From NCBI GenBank assembly GCA_019637635.1, contig JAHBVI010000008.1:1-64000 (forward strand): DNA of 64,000 nucleotides. The letters are read 5' to 3'. The stretch comes from Anaerolineae bacterium. Lineage in GTDB: Bacteria; Chloroflexota; Anaerolineae; Promineifilales; Promineifilaceae. Within the stretch, counting starts at the first letter, position 1, and every line of letters begins with the position of its first letter. A program made the translations under genes and the position numbers. Below the pieces are notes generated by a model. It saw only the letters and a program-made list of their open reading frames with translations, had not been told where the DNA came from and searched no databases. This document shows, in pieces, positions 1 through 11,400 of this stretch.

Positions 1-885
1 GTGGCAGTTGGTGGTACGGCCGTGTTTGTCGGTGTGGCGGTCGGCGGTACGGCAGTGTTCGTGGGTGTGGCAGTGGGGGGTACGGCCGTGTTCGTTGGCG
101 TGGTGGTAGGTGGTAGCGGTGTGTTGGTCGGCGTGGCGGTGGGCGGCACGGCCGTGTTCGTTGGCGTGGCGGTGGGTGGTACGGCCGTGTTCGTTGGCGT
201 GGCGGTAGGTGGTAGCGGTGTGTTGGTCGGCGTGGCGGTGGGTGGTACGGCCGTGTTCGTTGGCGTGGCGGTGGGTGGTACGGCCGTGTTCGTCGGTGTG
301 GTGGTAGGTGGAAGCGGTGTGTCCGTCGGCGTGGCTGTCGGTGGTAGCGGTGTGTTGGTCGGCGTGGCGGTGGGCGGCACGGCCGTATTGGTTGGCGTAG
401 CGGTTGGCGGTACGGCCGTGTTTGTTGGCGTAGCAGTGGGCGGTACGGCCGTGTTCGTCGGCGTGGCTGTCGGTGGTAGCGGTGTGTTGGTCGGCGTGGC
501 AGTTGGTGGTACGGCCGTGTTCGTTGGCGTGGCGGTAGGTGGTAGCGGTGTGTTGGTCGGCGTGGCAGTTGGCGGTACGGCCGTGTTCGTTGACGTAGCG
601 GTTGGTGGTACGGCCGTGTTCGTCGGCGTAGCGGTGGGCGGTACGGCCGTGTTTGTGGGTGTGGCGGTCGGCGGAAGTGGTGTGTTGGTTGGCGTGGCGG
701 TGGGTGGTACGGCCGTGTTCGTCGGTGTGGCGGTAGGTGGAAACGGTGTGTCGGTCGGCGTGGTGGTGGGTGGCACGGCCGTGTTCGTGGGTGTGGCAGT
801 GGGTGGTACGGCCGTGTTGGTTGGCGTGGCCGTCGGTGGCAGTGGTGTGTTGGTTGGCGTCGGTGTGGGGGGTGGCGGTAGGGTA
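1..885 (-). repeat. 33-bp coding tandem repeat (11-residue Thr/Pro unit)
   Basis: About 26 copies of a 33-bp unit, in frame with the S8 protease. The consensus unit on the minus strand reads [11 protein letters not shown], with variants such as TNTPLPPTA and TDTPFPPTA. Most copies contain the octamer ACGGCCGT (codons ACG GCC GT). Copies differ mainly at third positions and in the TAV/TPL alternation, so the array is not a freshly amplified perfect repeat. The plus strand of the array is also open (Gly/Val-rich), but that is a by-product of the periodicity. Confidence 0.9.
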
Positions 886-2315
886 CCCAGCGCCGCCGCC
901 GCGTCTACGATGCCGCTGCCACAGATGGAGGTATTGCAGCCGCTGCCGCCGGGGAACGGCCGTGCCGTACTCTGCAATATCTGGATCACCTGGGTCAACG
1001 TTAACGTCGGGTCAAGTGATAACAGGAGCGAAATCACGCCACTTACGTGTGGCGCAGCCATGCTGGTGCCCTGGTAATAGCGGTACGCATCGGCCGCCGG
1101 TACGGTCAGGCCGGTGTTGGCTGTGGACAGCACTCCATTGGTGAGCGTGGGCACGTTTTCCCCACCCGGCGCACTGATTTTGACCACTGCGCCATAGTTG
1201 CTGTACAGCGCCCTGTCGCCTCCCCGATCCGTCGCCGCGACGGTGATGACGCCGCTGCAATTAGCCGGTTGGTAGCTGTTGTTGTTGAGATTTACCGCAT
1301 TGTTGCCCGCCGCTACGACGATAATCCCACCGATGGCGTTAATGGCGTCAATGGCATTCTGGTAGGTGCTGCTGCACACGCCCGGCCCACCCAGGCTCAT
1401 GTTGAGCACGTTGGCCGGATGAGGATTGGCGGGCACACCGGTGACGGGCAAATCTACCGCCCAGCGCATCCCATCGGCAATGTCGGAAATCAGGCCGCCA
1501 CATTTGCCCACGACCCGCACCGGCACGATGGGCGAAACCCAGTTCACCCCGGCTACACCCAGGCCATTGTTGCTGGCCGCGCCTATCGTCCCGGCCACAT
1601 GTGTGCCATGCCAGCTACTATCACGCGGCGCTGAACCGGGGAAACATTCGTTGCCCTGCACCCAATCGCCAGGGTCGTGCGGGTCAGGGTCACGGCCGTC
1701 GCCGTCATTGGCCATGGCGATATTGCTGATGAAGTCATACCCCCCCACCCAGCGCCCGGCCAGGTCGGCGTGATCGGTGATACCACTGTCCAACACGGCA
1801 ATCCTGATGTTGGCTGATCCGGTGGTGATGTCCCAGGCGGCGGGGGCATAGATGCCGTAGGTCTCGAAATAATGCCACTGGTTGCCATACTGCGGGTCAT
1901 TGGGAACCAGCGCCAGCGTCATCACCCGGTCTGGCTCGGCGTAGGCCACATCCGGCAGGCTGGCTATCTGGGCGGCGATGGTTTCCACCTCGGCCACGGG
2001 CAGCGGCGCGGGCAGGCGCAGCACGTGGGCATCGCCAGACATAGGGCGCACGTAGGTGAGGTCTACGCCGGTGACGGCGCGCAGGGCCATCATTCGCCGT
2101 GTGCTGTTCGGGGCGTTTGCACCGGCCAGATTGGCGCTGTCCCGGTATTGGATGATGATTTGTTGGGTAGGGGGTTCGGTCATGGGGGAGGGCACGGCCG
2201 TTTCCGCCGCCACCAGACTCGCCGCCGACTGATAAGGTAAACCGGCCGCCACCAGCAGGAGCAAAATCGTAACCAGTACCACCTGTCGGACAGAGAGCCA
2301 AGTATTTTCCATCAT
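1..2315 (-). CDS. Secreted S8 (subtilisin-like) serine protease with Thr/Pro repeat tail, 3' end outside window
   Basis: Extracellular subtilisin-family endopeptidase; 771 codons are visible and the gene runs off the left edge. The frame opens at ATG ATG (2315 and 2312), preceded by AGGGAGAT. It encodes a hydrophobic signal segment (about residues 8-35), an I9-like propeptide (about 50-135) and a full S8 domain (about 145-478). The catalytic triad is visible: Asp176 in IAVLDSG, His236 in WHGTHVAG and Ser418 in GTSMAAPH, with oxyanion Asn338 in VVAAGNN. After residue 478 the protein is a tandem Thr/Pro repeat, probably an extended linker. The domain it carries lies outside the window; by analogy with the S8 protease at 21.8-24.8 kb it may be a DNRLRE or beta-helix module, but that is a guess. 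It is followed on the right by the giant secreted protein, in the same orientation. The family call is firm; substrate and C-terminus are unknown. Confidence 0.93.
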   Translation of the reverse strand, partial: MMENTWLSVRQVVLVTILLLLVAAGLPYQSAASLVAAETAVPSPMTEPPTQQIIIQYRDSANLAGANAPNSTRRMMALRAVTGVDLTYVRPMSGDAHVLRLPAPLPVAEVETIAAQIASLPDVAYAEPDRVMTLALVPNDPQYGNQWHYFETYGIYAPAAWDITTGSANIRIAVLDSGITDHADLAGRWVGGYDFISNIAMANDGDGRDPDPHDPGDWVQGNECFPGSAPRDSSWHGTHVAGTIGAASNNGLGVAGVNWVSPIVPVRVVGKCGGLISDIADGMRWAVDLPVTGVPANPHPANVLNMSLGGPGVCSSTYQNAIDAINAIGGIIVVAAGNNAVNLNNNSYQPANCSGVITVAATDRGGDRALYSNYGAVVKISAPGGENVPTLTNGVLSTANTGLTVPAADAYRYYQGTSMAAPHVSGVISLLLSLDPTLTLTQVIQILQSTARPFPGGSGCNTSICGSGIVDAAAALGTLPPPPTPTPTNTPLPPTATPTNTAVPPTATPTNTAVPPTTTPTDTPFPPTATPTNTAVPPTATPTNTPLPPTATPTNTAVPPTATPTNTAVPPTATSTNTAVPPTATPTNTPLPPTATPTNTAVPPTATPTNTPLPPTATPTNTAVPPTATPTNTAVPPTATPTNTAVPPTATPTNTPLPPTATPTDTPLPPTTTPTNTAVPPTATPTNTAVPPTATPTNTPLPPTATPTNTAVPPTATPTNTAVPPTATPTNTPLPPTTTPTNTAVPPTATPTNTAVPPTATPTNTAVPPTA

Positions 2316-2392
2316 TTTTCGCTTATCTCCCTATAAAACAAAGTGATCGTTTTTCACCCCAAAAATTCACCACAGAGACACAGACAACAGAA

Positions 2393-2418
2393 CAGCGCCC
2401 GGCTCAGGCCGGGCGCTG
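2393..2418 (-). terminator. GC-rich hairpin downstream of the giant gene
   Basis: A perfect 11-bp inverted repeat (CAGCGCCCGGC, loop tcag, GCCGGGCGCTG) starts about 45 nt after the stop codon of the giant gene. On the minus strand it is followed by a T-rich stretch (TTCTGTTGTCTG), not a clean T-run. It is likely a factor-independent terminator. Confidence 0.6.
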
Positions 2419-2463
2419 CCCTTACTTCCTCCGATTCAACCCTATTTCAGGGTCTCCTCTCCA

Positions 2464-5400
2464 TTAATTGCCAGCCGGCGCCAGGGTGATGATGAGTACC
2501 GGGATATTGTTACCTTTCTCGCGGGCGTGGAACTGCTGTTCATTGCCGCTGCCGGTTTCGTTGGCGTCGCGTACCAGGAAGCCATGATTGACGCCGGTAT
2601 CCAGCATCGTTTGTACCATGGCCGTTACGTTCCACTGCCGCCAACCGCTGCCGGATGTGGTGGTCACGGCCGTGCCCGTTGTGCCCGGCTGGTTGGCCCA
2701 GGTCACGCCATATTCCGTCCAGTTACCATTGAGCCGGAACACTTGCAGGGTACGGTTATTCTTCCAGGACGAGGCATAGAGACGCAGTTCTGCCGATTGC
2801 ACCACACAACCGGCGGGCACATTGGTGGGTAGCGCAAACCGCAGCAAGGCGCGCATGTTGTTGGAATTCTTGCCCTGCACCTTCAAGATGCCATCCGTGC
2901 CCTTGTTGCTGGTGCTACCCTGTTCCACCCAGGAGTCGGCCACGATGTTAGCCACAATCTGCGGCCCACAGTCTGGCGGCGGCGAGACCGTCCAGTTGTA
3001 GGTCACGGGCGGCGCTTCCATGTTACCGGCCGGGTCCGTGCCGCGCACGGCGAAGATATGTGGCCCGGCGCTCAGGCTGTCGTAGGCGCGTGGTGTAGCA
3101 CAGGCCACAAACGCTGCCCCATCCAATGAACATTCAAAGGTGACGCCGGATTCATTGGCCGTGAAAGTAAAGGAGGCACTGGTGCTGGGGGTAGAGGCGG
3201 CCGGCCCACTGGTAATGGTCGTTGTCGGCGGCGTGGTGTCCGGCGGCGGCAGCACCGTCCAGACGAAGTGGGCGGGCATGGGGTCAACGTTACCCGCCGG
3301 GTCAGTGGCCCGCACATCAAAGGCATGCTCACCCACAGCCAGACCACTGTAAGCCTTGGGTGAAACGCAAGCAGCCCACGCTGCGCCATCCAGCGAGCAC
3401 TCAAAAGTCGAGCCAGGTTCGTCGGCCGAGAAGATGAAACTGGCCGTTGTAGCGGAGGTGCTGCTGGGTGGCCCGGCTTCAATCACGGTGTGCGGCGGCG
3501 TCGTATCCGGCGGGGCCACAATCACCCAGGTGTAGGTGGCCGGGGTGGCGTCTACGTTGCCGGCGGTGTCGGTAGCCTGTACCGCGAAGGTTCGTTCACC
3601 TAACGCCAGACCGCTGTAAGTTGCCGGTGAGGTACAGCCTGTGAAGGGCGCACCGTTCAGCGAGCAGGCAAATGTGGCTTCTTCATTGGCGGAGAAGGTG
3701 AACGTGGCGCCGGTTTCTGACGTGCTGGCCTCTGGCCCAGAGTTAAGCAGGGTTTCCGGCGGCGTGGTGTCCGTTGGCGCTGGCTCTTCAATCGTCCAGG
3801 CATAGCTGGCCGGTGTGTCATCTACATTGCCCGCCTGGTCAGTGGCTCGTACCGCAAAGGTATGCGCTGCACGATTCAGGTCAGAATACAGGGTCGGCGA
3901 AGTACAGGTGGTGAATGGCGCGCCATTCAGCGAACATTCAAACGTGGCCGCTTCGTTGGCGGAGAAGGTGAACTCGGCCTCCGTGTTGGTGGTCGGTGAC
4001 GCCGGCCCGGCGGTGATGGTCGTCTCCGGTGCGGTGGTATCAGGTGGGGCGACAATCGTCCAGGTGTAAGTTGCCGGATTCGGGTCTGCGTGGCCGTAGG
4101 CGTCTATGGCCCGTACCGCAAAGGTGTGGCTGCCAAGACCCAGCCCGGTATAGCTCACCGGCGAGGCGCAGGCAGTGAAGGCCGCGCCGTTCAGGGCGCA
4201 CTGGAAGGTGGCGCCGGTGACGTTGGGTGAAGAGAAGGTGAAGGTGGCGTCTATTGCCTCCGTCGTCGCATCTGGGGCGTTGTCTACGGCCGTGTCCGGC
4301 GGCGCGATGATCGTCCAGGCATGGCTGGCCGGGGTCTGGTCGGTGTTGCCTGCCGGATCGGTCGCCCGAACCTGGAAGGTGTGTTCACCTAACGCCAGCC
4401 CGGTCAGTTCTCGTGGCGAAGCGCAAGCCGTCCACGTCACGCCATCTGACGAACATTCAAAGGTGGAACCCGGTTCATCGGCCGTGAAGGTGAAGGTGGC
4501 GTTGGTGTTGATAGTCACAACAACCGGGCCGCTGTCCATATTGGTCTGCGGCGGCGTGGTATCCGGCGTGGGTATCACCGTCCAATAGAAGGTGGCCGGG
4601 GTGGGGTCAACCAGCCCAGACAGGTCAATGGCGCGCACGGCAAAGGTGTGGTTGGCTACCGCCAGGTTGTTGTAGTCGGCCGGCGTGTCGCAGCCGGTGA
4701 AGGGCCCGCCATTGAGCGAACATTCAAAGCCTACCACCTGTTCGTCGGCCGCGAAGGTGAAGCTGGCGCTGGTGTCCATCGTAGTGAGTTCCGGCCCGGT
4801 TTCGATGCTGGTTTGCGGCGGGATGATGTCCTGGCCGCCGCTGCCACCGGCCGCGTAGGTGATGACCAGTTGCGGCACGTTTTCGTTCTTTTCGCGGGCA
4901 TGGAACTGCTGCTCGAAACCGTTGCCGGTTTCGTTAGCGTCCCGGATGAGGAAGCCGTGGTTGCCGCTGGTGATCATTGCCTGTACCTGAGCGGCCACGT
5001 CCCATTCGCGCCAGCCCTGGCCGGAGCTGGTGGTGGCGGCCGCGCCGGCGGTGGCGGGCTGGTTGTTCCAGGTGACGCCATATTCCGTCCAGTTACCGGT
5101 GAGGCGCAGGGCTTGCAGGGTACGGCCGTTGACCGCCGACGGGGCAAACATGCGCAAGGTAGCCGACTGAATCTGGCAGCCGGGCGGCGGGCTGGTGGGC
5201 AGGTTGAAGCGCACCAGGATGCGGTTGTTGTTGCTGGGGCCTTTGGCTTGCAGCTTCATCACCGAATCCGTGCCCTTGTTGCTGGTGGGGCTGCCCTGAT
5301 CTACCCAGGCATCAATGCTGACGGCAAAGACGACGGGCGCGCCACAGTCCACCGGGGCCAGAATCGTCCAGATGTGCCCGGCGGGCGTTGGCTCCACATT

Positions 5401-8400
5401 GCCCTCGGCGTCGGTAGCCCGGACGCGGAACTCGTGTGCGCCCAGCGCCAGATTGGTATAAGAGGCGGGTGAGGTGCAGGCGGTGAAGGGCGCGCCGTCC
5501 AGCGAGCATTGGAAGGTAGAACCAACCTTGTCGGCCGTGAAGGTGAAGGCGGCGGTGGTCGCCGTGCTGGGGTTGGCCGGGGCGCTGGTAATGGTCGTTT
5601 CCGGCGGGGTGGGCGGGGCCAGAGCGGCCACGGCGAACGGCGACAGGCTGCTCACCTGGCCGCACACCTGCCCGGCGCTGCTGGAGGTGGTCACATCCAC
5701 CCAGGCGCCGCCTTCGTAGTGCAGCAGTTGTACAGGTTCCGGCAGTGAGCCAGGTGTGTAGTCCAGGCAGACAACGATGGGGCCGGAGAAAACGGCCGTG
5801 GTGTTGATGTCATAGAACAGAGCGCCCAATTGCAGGTATCCGGCCGGCAGAGCAGGCGGATTTTCATCCACTGTGAGGGTGGTGTTCCCGGCCACGCTGA
5901 CGGTGCTAAAGGTCACTTCGGCGCTGGCGCTGTTGTCGGCCGTTGTCAGCGGCACATTCACGTCAGGCCCCACCGGAGTGTTGAACGTCGTCGGCACGTT
6001 GCAGGGAATACCCAGGCATTGCGCGCCAAAGCCATTGCCTGTGGCCGTGTTACCGCCGCCGTTAATGGTGCCGGCCGCCGCCAGAATGCCCCACTGACCA
6101 TTGTTATTGGCCGTGTTGTTTTGCAACGTGTGGCCTGGTTCGGCTGTGTACATGCCATGTGTGCCATTGTTGTTGGCGGTGTTACCGTCATACAGGTTGC
6201 CGGGGGCCGGGTTGCCCTGGGCATCCAACGCCGGGGCTTCATCGGCAATACCGATGGCGGCGTTGTTGTTGGCGGTATTGCCCACCACCTGATTTTGCAG
6301 CGATGTGCCGCCAATCCAGATGCCGGTGGCTGTATTGTTGCTGGCATTATTTTCCTGAATCAGATTGCCGCCGGAATCTTCCAATTCGATGCCAAACGGG
6401 TTGAAGCGGAAGTCATTGTCACGGATGATGTTGAGGTAGGCGTGGTTGAGGCCAATGCCCGCGTCCGAGTTGTTCTGGGCGGTGTTGCCGATGATCAGGT
6501 TGGCTTCGGAATCTTCAATGACAATACCGGCGTCTCCCGTCCAGTTAGCCATGTTGTTTTCCACCCGGTTGTTGTTGGACTGCTGGATGAGCAGGATGCC
6601 GCCATCACCGGCGTTGTTGATCACATTGCCGCTGATGCGGTTGTTCCCTGAACCTTCCAGGGAAATACCGGCGTCGCTGCCCAGCAATGGATTGTAGGTC
6701 TCGCCATTGATGACGTTAGCCGTCACCCGATTGTTGTGCGCGTTCTCCAGGAGAATCGGCACGCCGAGGTTGCCGTCCATGTCGTTGTCGTGGACCACGT
6801 TGCCGCTGCCGTTCAGCAGCCAGATGCCTTCCAGGTTGCCGCTGATGGTGTTGTTGCGCAACAGGGTGTTGCTGCTGTCGGCCACGGCGACCCCGGCGAT
6901 GGAGTTAGTCTGAACGGTAGCGTTGCGGACGGTGTTGTTGGTCGTTTCGGTCATCAGCAGGATGCCGTAGCCGAACTCCTGCACCGTGCCGCCAAAGATG
7001 AGGACGTTGTCGAAGCCGATGTTGGTGATGCCGGCGTGTAAACCACTGCTCTGGCCAGAACCCATGAAGTTGAGACCATCTACGGTACGGCCGTTCAAAT
7101 CCACCGCAATATTCGCCGCCCCAATGTAGAGGCCGCCATACGGGCAGTTGCTCAGGTCGTTCAGCAGTTGCGTGCTGTGCGTCAGCACCATGCCACAGCT
7201 AACCACCGTGGGCACGGGCGCAGCCAGCACGTGCCAGACGTACACAGAAGGCTGTGTATCGGCCGCCCCGGCGCGCACACTGAAGACATGCGCCCCCAGG
7301 CTCAGGCTGGTGTAGTCAACCGGCGCGGTGCAGCCGGTGAACGGCGCGCCGTCCAGCGAACATTCAAGGGAAGCCCCAGAATTGGTGGCCGCGAAAGCAA
7401 AGGTGGCGCTGGTGCTGAGCGTGGCCGGGTCTGGCCCACTCTCGATGCTGGTCAGTGCGCCTGTCTGCGGTTCAATCGCTGTGGGCAGCACAATCGTCCA
7501 GGCATGGCTGGCCGGCGTCTCATCTACATTCCCGGCCAGGTCTACCGCCCGCACCTCCAAGAGATGGGCGCCCAGGCCCAAACCGGTGAAGGTGGCCGGG
7601 CTTTCGCAGTCAGCCCAGGCATTGGGGTCGGTGCTGTCCAGGCGGCACTGGAATTCCAACTCGCCCGGCGCCGTTTCGTTGTCGCTGCCACTAAAGATGA
7701 AGGTGGCCTGGCTGCTGGCGCTGGGGTCGGCCGGGCCGACGACAACAATGGTCTGCGGCGCTTCGGTGTCGGGCGGCGGCGGTCCCTGGTACACCCAGGG
7801 CCAACTGGCCGGTGCGCCCACGTTGCCCGCCAGGTCTATGGCCCGCACTGCCAGCGTATACGTACCAGGTTCACTCAGTTGAACTTCGTAGGGCGATGCA
7901 CACACTACATACAGGGCGCCGTCCAGCGAACATTCAAACGTCGGGTACGGATCATTGGCCGTGAAGGTGAAGAACACATTAGCCTCTGGCGTGGCCGCCG
8001 CCGGCCCGGTCAGGATGGTCGTTTCGGGGGCAATGTTGTCGCCCAGGAACTCGAATTCCAGGAAGGCTGGCGTTGGGTCTACGTTACCCTCGGCGTCCAT
8101 GGCCCGCACGTAGAAGGTGTGCCAGCCGATGGCCAACGGTAAGGGGAAGCTGGGGTTGGGGTAGGTCAACGGGCTGGTACATTCACTGAACCCGGCGTCG
8201 GTGGGGTCGTTCAGACTGCACTCAAACAGGAGCGCGGCCGGAGAAGTGACATCATCCAGGCCGGTGAAGGTAAACGTCACCGAGCCGCTGGGGTCTGCTG
8301 GCCCACCGGTGATGAAGGTGTCGGGGGGAACGATGTCCAGGCCAGGGATGATCTCCCAACCATACTCGGTGGGTTGCAGTTGTTCACGCCCTTCGTTGTC

Positions 8401-11400
8401 TACGCCATAGACGCGGAAGAGATGTTCGCCGATGGCCAGGCCGGTGTAAGAGGTGCCAACCGGGTCACATTCCGCAAACGGTTCCAGGTCTAGCGAGCAG
8501 TAGAAGATAGTATCCGGCAGATTAGACACGAAGGTGAAGGTGGCAAACGTCTCTTCCGTCTCGCCGCCTTCGGCCACGTCACCCGGCTCTTCCGGCGCGA
8601 TGTAGGCCGGGCCGGAGGTTACGGTGACGATGAGACCGGCGATGTTCCAGACGTAGGTAGCCGGGGTGGGGTCTACCAGCCCTTCGATGTCAATGGCGCG
8701 CACGGCAAAGGTGTGCTGCCCTACCTGATAATCTTCAAACTCGAAGATAAAGGCGCCGGTGGAAACGGGCACTTCTGGGTCTTCAAAGCCGCAAGGGGCA
8801 AATGGCGAACCGTCGAGTGAACACTCAAAGGTTACATCCGGCTCGTTGGCATAGAAGGTGAAGAAGCCCTCAAAGAATGGCGATTCTAACGGCGGGACGC
8901 GGTCAAAGAAGGTGTCCGGCGGTACGCCGAGCGGCAGGGAGGTATAGAGCCAGGTGTAGGTGGCCGGGGTGGGGTCAATGTTGCCCTGGCTGTCAATGGC
9001 CCGCACTTCAAAGGTGTGCTCGCCGGCGCTGAGGTTGGTGTAGAACCAGGGATTCTCACATTCAACCCAGGCCAGTTCGTCGCTGCTGTCCAGGCGGCAT
9101 TCAAAGTCCAGATTCCAGGGGTCGTCCATGTCGTCTACACCGGTAAAGGTGAAGATGGCCGTGCTGCTATTGGTGGGATCGGTCGGTTTCATCACGATGA
9201 TGGTATCTGGCTGCCCAAACCATGTCCCGATTTCACAAACAACGTTGAAGCATTGGGTTGGCTCGTCGTTGCCCAGGGCGCGGTTGCCGCCGCCATCCAT
9301 GCCGGTAACGGCCGCATAGATTCCCCAGCCGCCGTTGAGATCGGCCGTGTTGTTGGTAATGGTGTGGCCGCCGCCGTTGACGGAGATGCCGTCGCCGCCG
9401 TTGCTGCTGACGATGTTGGCTTCAATCAGGTTGCCCTGCCCGGCGGGGGCGACGTTGGCGACGTAGATACCTTCGCCGCTGTTGCCGATGACGGTGTTGG
9501 CCACGATTTCGTTGTTGTAAGACTCCGCTTCCACCTCGATGCCACTGCCGCCAACACCGCTGGCGAAGTTGGCTTCAATGCGGTTGCCACTGGAGCTGGT
9601 CAGCGCGATGCCGCCAGAGTTGAAGCGCACGTCGTTGCGGGCGATGGTATTGTTGTCGGCAAATTCCAGATTGATGCCGCCGCCGCCATTGTTGTGCGCC
9701 GTGTTGCCGAGTACCTGGTTACCATCTGATTCGCTGATACTGATGGCGCTGGAGCCGCTGTCCAGGATGGTGTTGCCTTCGACGCGGTTGTTATTGGAAC
9801 CCAGAATCATATTGACGCCGCCATCGCTGCTGCTAACAAAGGTGTTACCGATAACGATGTTGTTGCCGGCCCCTTCCAGGTTGACGCCTGCACCGCTGGA
9901 GCCGGTGGCCTGGTTGTCCTCAACCCGGTTGCCGCTGACTCCCAACAGGTAGACGGCGTCGCCGGGGTTGTTCAGCAGGAAGTTGTTGTAAATCCAGGCG
10001 CCAGTGGTCCCAGCACTCAGTTCCACGCCCATTGTGTTGCCGGTGATGGTGTTGTTGCGTACAGTGACGTTGGTCGTGCCAAGAAGTTGGACGGCCCCAT
10101 CTTGATTTTCCAGCAACGTCAGGAGGGAGACGACGTTGTTTTGTGTACCGGGGTTCAACTGCACACCGTAATCAAAGCTGGTGATGGCGCCGTTGGTGAT
10201 GACGACGTTGTCGAAGCCATCGTTGCGGACGCCGATGCCCAGACCGACGCCGTCAATGGTACGGCCGTTCAAATCCAACGTAATCCCGTGAGCGCCAATG
10301 ATCAGGCCATCACCCAGGCAGTCGAGCAGGTCGTTGGTCAACAGGGTGCTTTGGGTGATGATCTGGCCGCAACTGGCGGCCACGGCTACCGGGGTGCTGG
10401 TGATAAACCAGTTGTGGGTAGCCGGGGTTGTGTCCGGCAGGTTCTCGCTGTCAATGGCATAGACGGCAAATGTATGTGCGCCGGGCAGCAGGCCAAAATA
10501 GCTCTGCGGCGAGGTGCAGGCCGTGGCCAGCGCCCCATCCAGCGAACATTCAAAGGTGACGCCCGGTTCGTCGGCCGTGAAGACAAAGGTGGCCGAACTG
10601 CTGGTGGTGGCTACGTCTGGCCCGGAGACGATGGTTGTTTCCGGGGGCACACCGGGCGGCAGGGGGTTGATGGTCCAGGTGTAGCTGGCCGGGGACGGGT
10701 CTACATTGCCAGACCAGTCACGGGCGCGCACGGCAAAGGTGTGGCTGCCCAGGCTGAGACCGGTGTAGGTCATCGGCGTGGCGCAGGGAGTGAATTCGGC
10801 AAAGTCGAGGCTGCATTGGAAGGTCACGGCCGTTGCGTTGTCAAAGCCCACAAAATCAAAGGTCGCCGTATTAAAGACCGTCGGGTTGGGCGGGCCAGAG
10901 CTGATCAGCGTCTGCGGCGGGATTGCGTCCTGCACCAGCGGCGGGCCGCCGTCGCAGCGCACGTTGTAGCACTGCTCCGGTTCGGCGTTGCCTGTGGCCA
11001 GGTTGCCGCCGCCATCAATGTTGATGCCCTCGGCGCTGCCCTGAGACGAGTAGATGCCCCAGCCGTCGTTGTTATTGGCCTGGTTGCCGATGATGATGTG
11101 GCCCACGCCTTGCACGGCAATGCCGTCGCCGCCATTGCCGTTGGCCTGGTTGCGGTCAATGTAGTTGCCATAACCGGCCGGCGCTGAGCCTTCAATGGCG
11201 ATGCCGCCGGCATCATTGTTGTTGACCAGGTTCAGCACGATGACATTGTTGTAGGAGAAATCCCCGGCTTCGATGCCCAATCCGCCAGAACTGGCGTTGT
11301 TGGCTTCGATATGGTTGTTGGAGGAGCCAGAGATTTCAATACCGCTCGCGTTAAAGCGGATGTCATTGCCATACACCAGGTTATACTGCGCATTCGCCAG

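Noticed and set aside
1..885. Possible CRISPR-like array of short direct repeats
   Set aside because: Repeats are contiguous, without unique spacers, and are in frame with a protease gene.
1..1077. Plus-strand Gly/Val-rich open frame of 358 codons
   Set aside because: It is the antisense of the Thr/Pro repeat of the S8 protease; it is open only because of the 33-bp periodicity.
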